From NCBI GenBank assembly GCA_016219005.1, contig JACRCN010000085.1, positions 1 through 64,000 of the forward strand: a DNA stretch of 64,000 bases, written 5' to 3'. This document shows positions 1 to 7,583 of this stretch, one piece after another. The position numbers were made by a program, and so were the translations under genes. Below the pieces are notes generated by a model that saw only the letters and a program-made list of their open reading frames with translations, was not told where the DNA came from and ran no database searches. Positions within the stretch are counted from its first letter, which is position 1, and every line of letters begins with the position of its first letter. The stretch comes from Deltaproteobacteria bacterium. Lineage in GTDB: Bacteria > Desulfobacterota > Desulfobacteria > Desulfobacterales > SpSt-501.

Positions 1-122
1 ACACCTCTACCAACCCCGCCGAGATCGCCTCGCCTTGAGGCCCTGATGCGTTTCGACAGGTTTTTACGGAATGGAGCTACATTTGTATCTCCAAAATTGG
101 CAATGCAGTCAGCTTATACGAT

Positions 123-210
123 AAAAAAAACCCTGTTAGGGGGGGGTGTCCCTAACAGGGTCAGTCGGAGGTGGGAATGAAGGAAAGGAGGTAACTTCAT
201 TCCGTTTGGC
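123..210 (-). ncRNA. Putative sigma-54-dependent small RNA with anti-Shine-Dalgarno loop
   Basis: Read on the minus strand, the predicted ~88-nt transcript runs from about 210 to 123. Its first hairpin has a perfect 9-bp stem (203-195 with 182-174) and a 12-nt loop, UUACCUCCUUUC, which contains the sequence of the 16S rRNA 3' tail (anti-SD). A single-stranded linker carries a second CCUCC (about 173-161). A perfect 11-bp stem (160-150 with 141-131) followed by eight U residues (130-123) is a textbook Rho-independent terminator. A near-perfect sigma-54 promoter lies at the right distance upstream. No minus-strand protein gene lies to the right to explain the terminator. Inference: the loop can pair with strong SD sequences (AAAGGAGGU) and repress translation, or bind another target. 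No known family was recognised. Confidence 0.7.
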
Positions 211-219
211 AATGTACAC

Positions 220-235
220 TGCAAATCTGGTGCCA
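220..235 (-). promoter_or_regulatory. Sigma-54 promoter of the small RNA
   Basis: On the minus strand the sequence reads TGGCAC-CAGAT-TTGCA, a full match to the consensus TGGCAC-N5-TTGCA with correct GG-N10-GC spacing. The predicted start is at 209-210, just 5' of the first small-RNA hairpin. Sigma-54 promoters need an enhancer-binding activator; which one acts here is unknown. Confidence 0.8.
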
Positions 236-330
236 GTTTTTAAAATTCGGGCGAAAAGTCGGGTTCATCCGGCCGGAAAGATAAAAATATATAATTATAT
301 TTAAATGTTAAAAGCAAGACACAACTCTCG

Positions 331-371
331 CGTGGTTTGATGACCGGCTGGCATCCGGTCATCAAACCACG
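331..371. repeat. Perfect 17-bp inverted repeat with 7-nt spacer
   Basis: Arms 331-347 and 355-371 are exact reverse complements, separated by CTGGCAT. Only a short T run (GCTTTTG) follows on the plus strand, so it is a mediocre terminator. It lies about 120-160 bp upstream of the predicted small-RNA start, the usual distance of an enhancer for sigma-54 activators, so an activator site is an alternative. Confidence 0.6.
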
Positions 372-502
372 GCTTTTGAGCAAGGATTCCGTCAAAAATC
401 CGTCATCCGTTTAATCTTCCGGTCAAAACTTGCCAATGTGGCATTATCCGGACGATCGGTTCGCCTATGTGCAACCGGCCGCCGCATCGAGTTAAAACGG
501 TC

Positions 503-529
503 TCAAGTTTTGGCCGTTACGGCCGATAT
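503..529 (+). promoter_or_regulatory. Distal sigma-28 (FliA)-like promoter
   Basis: TCAAGTTT-N11-GCCGATAT resembles the flagellar sigma-28 consensus TAAAGTTT-N11-GCCGATAA, with one mismatch in each box and exact spacing. It lies 150 bp upstream of a better copy with the same -35 box, so the pair may be a duplication or two start points for the CheW operon. Confidence 0.5.
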
Positions 530-652
530 ATGGAACAGTCCCGCACGGACGCTTCGCACCCGGTGTAATCTGCCCGGCCAGGCTGGGCCGATAGGCACGA
601 CTCTGGCCGTTGCCTGCGCTGGCAGGTTCCGCGCTCGCCGGCCCAAATAGGG

Positions 653-679
653 TCAAGTTTTCCCGGCAACTGCCGATAA
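653..679 (+). promoter_or_regulatory. Proximal sigma-28 (FliA)-like promoter
   Basis: TCAAGTTT, exactly 11 nt, then GCCGATAA: the -10 box is a perfect match and the -35 box has one mismatch to the flagellar/chemotaxis sigma-28 consensus. Transcription would begin near 687, about 20 nt before the first start codon, placing the HTH/PAS, CheW and GGDEF genes in the late flagellar regulon. Confidence 0.7.
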
Positions 680-708
680 CCGGGTATACGAGGAGTTGTC
701 AAGTTCGC

Positions 709-1467
709 ATGATGAACGCACCGAAAACATTGAGCGTTTCCCAGGCCGCCGCCATCTGCAAGGTCGGACGCACGACGGTGGGCTATTGGGTCCGTTCCAA
801 GAAGGTCTTTGCGCAGCGGATGGGCCGGAACTACGCCATCCCGGTGGAAGACCTGTTGCATTTTCTTAAATCATCGGGCCAGTCGATTCCACCCGGTTTG
901 GGCAACGGGGGTTCGGAGGGGCCGGTTTTCAAGAGTTTTCAAACCTGCTGGCAGTTCTGGCAGGGCACGGGCGACGGGCACCAATGCCAGCAGTGCGCGG
1001 CGTTCAGACACCAGGTGGAGGCATGCTTCAGCGTCCGCGACAACGGCAACTCGGGCTGCCCGGACACCTGCCGGCAGTGCCGGTACTACCAGGACATGTT
1101 CGTCGCACGCTTCCGGTTCATCCACCAGATCGATTTCCCGGCCGCCGTGTTCAAGGGACTGAGCGTGTGGGGCGGCAACGCCGGCTGGGCGGAAATGTGC
1201 GCGGTGTCCGAAAACGCGCTGATCGGGCTGGGGATCGAAAAGATCATCCATCCGTTTTCGTTGCCCAACGTGATCTCGTCGCTCAAGCGCATCGCGTTGG
1301 AGGAGAAGCCCGGCTTTGTTGCCGGAGATGTCTTCATCAACACCCGGAGGCGGGAGAAACTGGCGGTCAGCGCATGGGTCTTTCCCCTGCGTGCGCCCGC
1401 AGGCACCTTTCTGATGCTGGCCGGACCTGCGGGATCGAAAGATGCCCGACACCCTGACAACCCCTAA
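709..1467 (+). CDS. HTH / Cys-rich / PAS-like regulatory protein
   Basis: This 252-residue protein starts with an excisionase/MerR-type helix-turn-helix (about residues 6-60, with SVSQAAAICKVGRTTVGYWV). A Cys-rich segment (about 85-130) holds spaced CxxC pairs and could bind zinc or an Fe-S cluster. The last 120 residues look like a PAS-type sensor fold. The start was set at 709, 13 nt after AGGAG and directly behind a sigma-28-like promoter; a longer frame upstream lacks a ribosome site. It lies 24 nt ahead of cheW and probably shares its transcript. What it senses and binds is unknown. The Cys cluster suggests redox or metal input, which is inference. The name is descriptive only. Confidence 0.65.
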   Translation: MMNAPKTLSVSQAAAICKVGRTTVGYWVRSKKVFAQRMGRNYAIPVEDLLHFLKSSGQSIPPGLGNGGSEGPVFKSFQTCWQFWQGTGDGHQCQQCAAFRHQVEACFSVRDNGNSGCPDTCRQCRYYQDMFVARFRFIHQIDFPAAVFKGLSVWGGNAGWAEMCAVSENALIGLGIEKIIHPFSLPNVISSLKRIALEEKPGFVAGDVFINTRRREKLAVSAWVFPLRAPAGTFLMLAGPAGSKDARHPDNP

Positions 1468-1491
1468 TCCACCCTATCGAAGGAGATGGCA

Positions 1492-2004
1492 ATGATTGAG
1501 GAAAAGGAAAAGATGTTTCAAGCCGTGGAAGCCATGGCCGACAAGGAAGGCAAGTACCTCACCTTCAGCCTGGCGAGTGAGGAGTACGGGATCAGCATCC
1601 TGAGGATCAAGGAAATTATCGGCATGATGCCGATCACCTCCGTGCCCCAGACACCCGAGTATATCAAGGGCGTCGTCAATCTGCGCGGGAAAGTGATCCC
1701 GGTCATGGATCTGCGCCTGAGGTTCGGCATGCCCGTCATGGGCTACACCGAGCGGACCTGCATCATCGTCGTCGAGATTTCCGGGCAGGCCGGCATGCTG
1801 CAGGTCGGGGTCGTGGTCGATGCGGTCTCGGAGGTGCTCAACGTCAAGTCCGAGGACATCGCGCCCACGCCTTCCTTCGGAACCCAGCTCAACACGGATT
1901 ACATCCTGGGCATGGCCAAGATGGACGGCGGCATTAAGATCCTGCTGGACATCACGCGGGTCTTGAGCAGCGAAGACGCGATGCTGCTGGCCGAGGCCGC
2001 TTGA
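1492..2004 (+). CDS. cheW: CheW-like chemotaxis coupling protein
   Basis: CheW proteins bridge chemoreceptors and the CheA kinase in membrane-associated arrays. This 170-residue protein is a single CheW domain: GKYLTFSLASEEYGISILRI near the N-terminus, then the typical VVNLRGKVIPVMDLRLRFGM core and VGVVVDAVSEVL. The start is set at 1492, because AGGAG (1481-1485) is 6 nt upstream; the in-frame ATG at 1486 abuts AGGAG and is unlikely. No CheA, receptor or CheR/B gene is nearby, so it either serves an array encoded elsewhere or acts with the GGDEF protein 27 nt downstream. Confidence 0.9.
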   Translation: MIEEKEKMFQAVEAMADKEGKYLTFSLASEEYGISILRIKEIIGMMPITSVPQTPEYIKGVVNLRGKVIPVMDLRLRFGMPVMGYTERTCIIVVEISGQAGMLQVGVVVDAVSEVLNVKSEDIAPTPSFGTQLNTDYILGMAKMDGGIKILLDITRVLSSEDAMLLAEAA

Positions 2005-2031
2005 TCGGTTCGGCTTGAATGGAGCGAATCC

Positions 2032-3132
2032 ATGTTTTTGAACTTCATGAAGAAAGAGGAAGACGGCCGCGACACCGTCGATCTCACGTCCGAGCTCGAC
2101 CGTAGCGATAGAAAACGCGCGTTTTTACTGCTGGCGGTGCGGGCCCTGCTGCAGTGCACCCGGGAGTTCGTCCTCGATGTCAAGGAGCTGGACACACAGG
2201 CTTTTAAGGCGGGCCTTGCGGAACTCGCGGAGAGGCTGGCCGCCGAAGAGAAGCTCAGCCGCGTCGAGGCACTGTTTGAGTCGCGCAAGAGCGGAATCAG
2301 CTCGTTCGCCCAGCGTCAGAAGGACTACTTGCGCGAGCGTGAAACGGAGTTTAAAGATATCATCGACATCCTGTCCAAGGCGATGGTGGCCATGGACTCC
2401 GAGAACCGCGACTACAACCACAGCATCCTCGAGCAGAGCACACGCATCGAAGCTATCACCCACCTGGACGACATCAAGCGGATCAAACAGACCCTCCTGC
2501 AGGAAGTCGAAAACATGCGCGAGGCGGTGCGCGATAAGGAATCCCGCGACGTCGCCAAGATCGAGTCCCTGTCGAAGCAGGTTGCGGTCCTGAACACCGA
2601 GCTCGAGAGCGCACGCACCGAGTCCGAACGCGACGGGTTGACCGGGGTCTTAAACCGCCGCACGTTTGACCGCTTTCTCGGCGAACTGGTGGAGAAGAAC
2701 ACGGTGAAAGAGCAGAATTTCGCGCTGCTGCTGATCGACATCGACGACTTCAAGCGCATCAACGACAGCTACGGCCACCCCGTCGGCGACAGCGTGCTGA
2801 CGGCGGTGGCCAACAAGTGCCGCCAGTCGATCCGTGGCGAGGACTTCCTGGCACGCTACGGTGGCGAGGAATTCGCCATCATCCTGCCAGGCGCCTCGCT
2901 TCGGAATGCCGTCAAAAAGGGCCGGCATATCTGTCAGACCATCGCCGCCACGCGGTATCTGTTGGAAGGGGTGGATTCCGGAGATCCTCTCGGACTGACC
3001 GTCAGCATTGGTGTCAGTGTCTGCGGCAAGGCCGATACGGCGGCGGCGATGGTCAATCGCGCCGACAAGGCGCTCTACGCGGCCAAGGGCTCTGGCAAGA
3101 ACCGGACGTGCTCGGAGAAGGACGTCCGGTGA
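2032..3132 (+). CDS. GGDEF diguanylate cyclase with helical N-terminal region
   Basis: The C-terminal half (about residues 200-360) is a GGDEF domain that makes cyclic di-GMP from GTP. The active-site signature is GGEEF at about 277-281. An RxxD inhibitory site (RGED) lies five residues before it, so product inhibition is expected. The N-terminal ~190 residues are charged and helical, with likely coiled coil at about 100-195, which may mediate dimerisation or input. No membrane segment is seen. It follows cheW by 27 nt, consistent with chemotaxis-linked cyclic di-GMP signalling. A 247-nt gap follows before the next gene. Confidence 0.9.
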   Translation: MFLNFMKKEEDGRDTVDLTSELDRSDRKRAFLLLAVRALLQCTREFVLDVKELDTQAFKAGLAELAERLAAEEKLSRVEALFESRKSGISSFAQRQKDYLRERETEFKDIIDILSKAMVAMDSENRDYNHSILEQSTRIEAITHLDDIKRIKQTLLQEVENMREAVRDKESRDVAKIESLSKQVAVLNTELESARTESERDGLTGVLNRRTFDRFLGELVEKNTVKEQNFALLLIDIDDFKRINDSYGHPVGDSVLTAVANKCRQSIRGEDFLARYGGEEFAIILPGASLRNAVKKGRHICQTIAATRYLLEGVDSGDPLGLTVSIGVSVCGKADTAAAMVNRADKALYAAKGSGKNRTCSEKDVR

Positions 3133-3379
3133 AGGTCGGCCGGTTGGCGCGTGAAGCCGGACCGGCCCGCCGCTGGGAAAATTTTGCCGGGTCACCGTCG
3201 AGCCTGACCGGTGCCCGGGTTGCGGGAGCCTTCAGCGCCCACCTTCAGGCAGGGTCCTCACGCGAGCGGCGGGTTGTGCACGGTTCTTGCTTCTTCTTAG
3301 ATATTTTAGATTTCAAACCGATCTCAGGGGCTCCGGCAACAGCCGAGTTTTTATGTCCGTAGACGAAGGGAGCAGCCAG

Positions 3380-3832
3380 ATGAAAATCAACGGGTTCGAT
3401 CATGGGTTAACCCGGGTTCACGCGGACAAACCCGCCCGCCCGGCCGTCCCGGATTCGGGCGGTTTCGGGGATATTCTCAAGGAGAAGCTCGCCCCGGCGG
3501 CGGGTGCGGCCGCCTCCGGCATCGGTCTGAGCCTTGTGGCTCCCACCCAGATCCAGTCCGTAGCGGAGGCACCTGCGAGCCGCCTGGCCGGGCGCGTGGA
3601 GTGCTATCTCGACCTGCTTGATGACTATCGCCGGCAACTGGCGGATCCCCGCGTCAGCCTGAAGGGGCTCGATGCAGTGGTCCAGGAGATGGAAGCAGGC
3701 AAAGACGCCCTCGCACCGGCCCTCGGTGCGCTGCCGGAAGGCGACGGGATTAAAGACATTCTCAACCGGACCCTGGTCACCGCCTCCCTTGAAATCATAA
3801 AATTTCGACGGGGGGATTACGTGACGGCATGA
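3380..3832 (+). CDS. Uncharacterised small protein in signalling operon
   Basis: A 150-residue protein I cannot assign. The start at 3380 is chosen because GAAGGGAG lies about 8 nt upstream. The first 60 residues are Ala/Pro/Gly-rich and probably disordered. Residues 70-145 are amphipathic and helical (CYLDLLDDYRRQLADPRVSL, later ILNRTLVTASLEIIKF), suggesting a helical bundle used for protein contacts. It ends 10 nt before the HDOD gene, so the two are probably co-translated partners. No signal peptide or membrane segment is visible. Its setting suggests a flagellar or chemotaxis accessory role, which is inference only. Confidence 0.6.
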   Translation: MKINGFDHGLTRVHADKPARPAVPDSGGFGDILKEKLAPAAGAAASGIGLSLVAPTQIQSVAEAPASRLAGRVECYLDLLDDYRRQLADPRVSLKGLDAVVQEMEAGKDALAPALGALPEGDGIKDILNRTLVTASLEIIKFRRGDYVTA

Positions 3833-3842
3833 CGGCGCCGCC

Positions 3843-4733
3843 ATGGCCACGACGGACCCCATCCCCTCGAAACCGCTCGGAAAAGTTCGGGCCTACATCC
3901 TTCGGATTGCCGGGCTGTCCACCACGGCCCAAAAAGCGTTGCGGATCTGCAATGAGCCCAACACGTGTGCCAACGATCTGAACCGGGTGATATCCCTTGA
4001 CCCCGTGCTCACCGGCCGGGTGCTGCAGCTCATCAACTCCGCCTATTACTCGCTGCCGAGCAAGGTCAACTCGCTTACCCGCGCGATCATCCTCCTGGGC
4101 TTGAACACGGTGAAGAACCTTGTCCTGAGCTTCGCTCTTTTCGAAAGTTTCTCCAAGCGCGATACCTTTCGGGTTTTTTCGGCGGACGACTTCTGGACGC
4201 ATTCCCTGAGTGTCGCGGCGGCCGCCAAGCTGCTATCCATCCAGAGCGGGGTGCCGCCCGCGGAGCGGGAGGACTTTTTCGTCGCGGGTCTGATGCATGA
4301 CATCGGAAAAATCCCGCTGAACCATCTGTTCCCCGACGAATACCGCCAGGCGGTCGAGCTGGCGCTGGGGTCGGGCCGAGCCACGCGGTTCGGGGAGGTG
4401 GCCATGATCGGCGTCGACCACTGCGAGGTCGGCAACCTCATCGCCCGGAAATGGCAGCTGAGCCCCGCGCTTGTCGCCTCCCTCGGCTGCCATCACGATC
4501 TGCCGGGAGAGGCGGAGGCAGGCATGCGCATGGTCGGCGTTGTCGGGCTCGCCGACGTCCTGGCGCATGGCATGGGGGCGGGGGTCCCCGGCGGCAGCAG
4601 CCTGGATGAGAACGAGCGGCAGCGCGCGCTTGCCGCCTGGAACCTGACAGCTGAAGCCTTGGCGACGCTCACGGCCGCGGTGGCGGTCGAAATCGAGAAG
4701 GCGAGGGTGTTCCTGGAAATCGCCCGAAGGTAA
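3843..4733 (+). CDS. HDOD-domain signalling protein
   Basis: This 296-residue protein is an HDOD domain: an N-terminal five-helix part (LDPVLTGRVLQLINSAYYSL, then ITRAI/LGL-type helices) and an HD-like half with GLMHDIGKIPL retained. HDOD proteins are non-enzymatic or weakly enzymatic signalling modules often found with chemotaxis and cyclic di-GMP genes. Here it sits between the small unknown protein and the metallo-beta-lactamase-fold gene (4-nt gap), so it is in an operon. Retention of the HD pair leaves phosphohydrolase activity possible, but most of the family lacks it. Confidence 0.88.
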   Translation: MATTDPIPSKPLGKVRAYILRIAGLSTTAQKALRICNEPNTCANDLNRVISLDPVLTGRVLQLINSAYYSLPSKVNSLTRAIILLGLNTVKNLVLSFALFESFSKRDTFRVFSADDFWTHSLSVAAAAKLLSIQSGVPPAEREDFFVAGLMHDIGKIPLNHLFPDEYRQAVELALGSGRATRFGEVAMIGVDHCEVGNLIARKWQLSPALVASLGCHHDLPGEAEAGMRMVGVVGLADVLAHGMGAGVPGGSSLDENERQRALAAWNLTAEALATLTAAVAVEIEKARVFLEIARR

Positions 4734-4737
4734 CGAC

Positions 4738-5655
4738 ATGAAAGTCACATTTTGGGGAGTGCGGGGGTCGATTCCGACCCCGGGCCACGAGACGGCCCGA
4801 TACGGCGGGAACACGTTGTGTGTGGAGGTCTCGCTCGGCGAATGCGGCCGCACGATCGTGATCGATGCCGGGTCGGGGATCCGGCGCCTGGGCTACGACC
4901 TGATGGCGCGCCCGGGGCGGGCGCCCCGGGTGGCACTCGACCTGTTTCTGACCCACACCCACCTCGATCACATTTTGGGGCTGCCCTTTTTCCAGCCCCT
5001 TTACCGGTCTGACACGCAGGTCAGCCTCTACGGCCCGGTCACCTCGTCCGAAGGCGATCTGAAGAAAGTGATCGGGGGGCAGCTCTCCTACCAGTATTTT
5101 CCGGTGCGTCCGGTGGAGCTTGCCGCCGAGATCCGCTACGTGGACTTGGCCGAGGGCGTTTACGACATCGGTGACGGGATCCGCATCTCTGCAACCTATC
5201 TGAACCACCCGCTGCTGTGTATGGGCTATCGCCTGGAATGCCGTGGCAAAGTCCTCTGCACCGCCTTCGATACCGAGCCCTTTCACAACATTTTCAGCAC
5301 CGCCCCTTCCGATCCGGCCTATGACGAGAGCATGGCCCGGGAAGGCAGACAGGCGGCGTGCGAAGCCAACCTGCGGATCCAGGAGTTCTTGCGCGGGGCG
5401 GACCTACTGATCCACGACGGCCAGTTCACCGCGGTCGAATATGCCGCCGGACGCGCCGGATGGGGGCATTCGTCCATTGAACACGCGATGGCGGTGGCGG
5501 AGGCGTGCGGCGCCCGGCGGCTGGCCCTGGTTCATCACGACCCCATGCGGACGGACTCGGAACTGGACCGGCTGGCCGAGGTGCATGGCGGTCTCCGGCC
5601 GGGCTCGGGGCTGGAGGTCTGCTTCGCGCGCGAAGGGCTATCCGTCACGCTATAG
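4738..5655 (+). CDS. Metallo-beta-lactamase-fold hydrolase
   Basis: A 305-residue MBL-fold protein related to cyclic phosphodiesterases and PhnP-like enzymes. It begins with MKVTFWGVRGSIPTPG, typical of a family often found beside HDOD or response-regulator genes. The metal site is intact: HTHLDH at about residues 78-83, an acidic residue in IHDGQF, and late His residues in GWGHS and VHHDP. It starts 4 nt after the HDOD stop and is probably co-translated. The substrate is unknown; a nucleotide or cyclic-nucleotide phosphodiester fits the fold. Confidence 0.8.
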   Translation: MKVTFWGVRGSIPTPGHETARYGGNTLCVEVSLGECGRTIVIDAGSGIRRLGYDLMARPGRAPRVALDLFLTHTHLDHILGLPFFQPLYRSDTQVSLYGPVTSSEGDLKKVIGGQLSYQYFPVRPVELAAEIRYVDLAEGVYDIGDGIRISATYLNHPLLCMGYRLECRGKVLCTAFDTEPFHNIFSTAPSDPAYDESMAREGRQAACEANLRIQEFLRGADLLIHDGQFTAVEYAAGRAGWGHSSIEHAMAVAEACGARRLALVHHDPMRTDSELDRLAEVHGGLRPGSGLEVCFAREGLSVTL

Positions 5656-5885
5656 TGATTTGTTCTGTAAATCACGCGTATGAACAGAACAAGGCAGTGC
5701 CGCCGGATGCGTCGGAATGGCTATCCGAATAAATCGAAGTATATTTTGCATGCCTCAATGCCCCACTTTTTCCGCGAATGCCGCTTTTCCCCGCTCAACA
5801 TTTTAAAACAGAAGCATTACTCCATCAGGCTTGATTTGGAAAACATACTGTCTCGGAAAAAAAACCTCAAGACTCCACGAGGTGC

Positions 5886-5914
5886 TTGACAAAAATCTCC
5901 AAATGGGCTATTTT
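5886..5914 (+). promoter_or_regulatory. Sigma-70 promoter for riboswitch transcript
   Basis: TTGACA at 5886-5891, a 17-bp spacer, and TATTTT at 5909-5914. The predicted start, near 5921, falls exactly at the 5' edge of the riboswitch. Confidence 0.8.
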
Positions 5915-5920
5915 TCTAGT

Positions 5921-6051
5921 AATGCTTAATCCCGGCAACCGTCGGGAGCGGGGGACCCAGGTTTTTGGGGCGCATCGCCAATCGGCGAGGGATAACCTCT
6001 TCGGTCCTAGCCCATCAGCTAACCTCGTAGGCTTCGATGAGGAAAACCTTC
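5921..6051 (+). promoter_or_regulatory. Cyclic di-AMP riboswitch (ydaO-yuaA class)
   Basis: The class hallmarks appear in order: GCTTAATCC, GAGCGGGGGACCCA, TTGGGGCGCATC, AGGGATAACC, then TCAGCTAACCTCGTAGGC. These match the conserved blocks of the B. subtilis ydaO element. Known members bind cyclic di-AMP, usually switch genes off, and govern potassium and osmolyte genes. The downstream genes make a compatible solute, which fits. The expression platform is unclear: GAGGAAA (near 6040) can pair with TTTCCTC (near 6071), and a weak U-tailed hairpin lies near 6280. Confidence 0.93.
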
Positions 6052-6362
6052 GGAATTGAGCGGGGGGCTTTCCTCCACAATTTCGATTCCGGAGGTTCAC
6101 ACTATGTTCGCTCAGAATTCCGCTGCAACAGACCTGCCGTTCTGCTTTGTCCCAATCCGGCAAAGAGTTCAAAACGGTTTTTCTTTTCAACCGGTCTTGA
6201 AACTCGTCCCGTTAACCGATTAGCGGCCCTGCGATTTTTCTGCTGCTCCCATGACGTTGTTTTTGGGGGGCGCCGTTGCATATACGGTTTTTTCGATCGG
6301 CATGCCCTTGACCTCAATCAGCTGAAGCTCAATAAGGGACCCGGCCGCTAAAGGAGAGAAAA

Positions 6363-7574
6363 ATGTCAGACTTTTTCCAAAACGGAGAGATTACAACTTT
6401 TCACAAACTCAAGCATCGAAACCTCGAAGAATTGGAAAGAGACCTGGAGGAAGCCGCTCGACATCGGCCCATTTCCCTTGTGCTTCCTTACATACCCATC
6501 GAATTAAAGGGTGCCGGGCTTCCAAGGATCGCCGAAGAGCTCCACCAGGTAAGATATCTTAAGAACGTGATTGTGCCCGTGGGCCGGGCCACCGTCGAAG
6601 ATTTCAAGGATGCCCGAAACTTTTTTTCTTCATTTCATCAAAACCCAAAATTGATCTGGTGCACCGGTCCGAGGATTCAAGCGATCTACGACCTTTTAAA
6701 CCAGAAAGGCATTGATGTGGGCGAGGACGGGAAAGGCCGATCCGCCTGGACCGCCTACGGTTACATTCTCGCCCTTGAAAACAGCCATGTCATCGCCCTG
6801 CACGATTGCGACATTGTCACCTATGACCGGGAGCTTCTCGCCCGGCTGTGCTATCCCGTGACCCATCCCAACATTGGCTTCGAGTTCTGCAAGGGATATT
6901 ACAGCCGGGTTACGGATCAAATGCACGGGCGGGTTACACGCCTCTTCGTTTCGCCGCTCATCCGTTCTTTGAAAGCAACGTTGGGATCCAATCAATTCCT
7001 GGATTATCTTGACAGCTTCCGCTACATCCTGGCCGGCGAGTTCGCGATGGACACCGAGGTGGCCCGTCGGCTTCGAATCCCAGGCGACTGGGGCATCGAG
7101 GTGGGCGTCTTGGCGGAGGTGCATCGCAACTGTGTTCTCAGCCGCGTGTGTCAGGTGGATCTCTCCGACAACTACGAGCACAAGCATCAGCCGCTCACCC
7201 TGGAAGACCCCAACCAAGGTCTTTTGAAAATGGGGACCGACATCGCCAAGTGCATCTTCCGGAACATGGCCAGTCGAGGGCATACGTTGAGCAACGAGTT
7301 CTTCATATCCCTCAAATCATGCTATCTGCGCATCGCCCAGGATTTCATCGCACGTTACGAATTCGATTCCGCGATCAATGGATTGAAGTACGATCGCCAC
7401 CGGGAAGTTAGTCAATCCGAAGCCTTTCTGAGGTGCATCGAGAGCGCTTCCCAGCAGTTCCTTACAACCCCGCTGGAAGTGCCCTATATCGCCAACTGGA
7501 ATAGAGTCGCCTCCGCGGTCCCCTCCATCTTCAATCTGCTGTTGGAGGCCGTCGAGGCGGACAGCAAGCTGTAG
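6363..7574 (+). CDS. Glucosyl/mannosyl-3-phosphoglycerate synthase-like glycosyltransferase
   Basis: A 403-residue retaining glycosyltransferase of the GT-A fold, resembling glucosyl-3-phosphoglycerate synthase (GT81). Visible marks are the donor-metal motif HDCDI (about residue 141-145), a GEFAMDTEVARRLRIP segment and DWGIEVGVLAEV, all typical of this family. It would transfer a sugar from a nucleotide donor to 3-phosphoglycerate. The next gene, 9 nt downstream, encodes the matching phosphatase, so the pair should make glucosylglycerate or mannosylglycerate, compatible solutes for osmotic stress. The sugar cannot be decided from sequence alone. Expression is probably set by the cyclic di-AMP riboswitch upstream. 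Confidence 0.82.
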   Translation: MSDFFQNGEITTFHKLKHRNLEELERDLEEAARHRPISLVLPYIPIELKGAGLPRIAEELHQVRYLKNVIVPVGRATVEDFKDARNFFSSFHQNPKLIWCTGPRIQAIYDLLNQKGIDVGEDGKGRSAWTAYGYILALENSHVIALHDCDIVTYDRELLARLCYPVTHPNIGFEFCKGYYSRVTDQMHGRVTRLFVSPLIRSLKATLGSNQFLDYLDSFRYILAGEFAMDTEVARRLRIPGDWGIEVGVLAEVHRNCVLSRVCQVDLSDNYEHKHQPLTLEDPNQGLLKMGTDIAKCIFRNMASRGHTLSNEFFISLKSCYLRIAQDFIARYEFDSAINGLKYDRHREVSQSEAFLRCIESASQQFLTTPLEVPYIANWNRVASAVPSIFNLLLEAVEADSKL

Positions 7575-7583
7575 GCGCAAAAA

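Larger units (their letters stand above)
1..708. other. Gene-free regulatory region at the left edge
   Basis: No convincing protein gene is seen here; the short open frames have no ribosome site and no recognisable content. The stretch holds a predicted minus-strand small RNA with its sigma-54 promoter and terminator (123-235), a perfect 17-bp palindrome (331-371), and two sigma-28-like promoters pointing right (503-529 and 653-679). Nothing recognisable is seen in 1-122 or 372-500. Confidence 0.6.
5656..6362 (+). other. Long leader region with riboswitch
   Basis: This gap holds two mutually exclusive short hairpins just after the MBL stop (5655-5675 and 5661-5691), a sigma-70 promoter (5886-5914) and a cyclic di-AMP riboswitch (about 5921-6051). 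A further ~310 nt of leader then reaches the start codon at 6363. In that leader a weak 4-bp hairpin followed by TTTTTT (about 6272-6293) is the only terminator-like element. The open frame within it has no coding character. Confidence 0.7.

Noticed and set aside
587-594. Third GCCGATA-like -10 box
   Set aside because: No -35 box resembling TAAAGTTT lies 11 nt upstream.
438-650. Open frame of 70 codons on the plus strand
   Set aside because: Arg/Cys-rich composition, no ribosome site, and it overlaps both sigma-28-like promoter regions.
3277-3292. Possible sigma-54 site before the small unknown gene (GTGCAC-N5-TTGCT)
   Set aside because: The -12 half fits, but the invariant GG of the -24 element is not kept.
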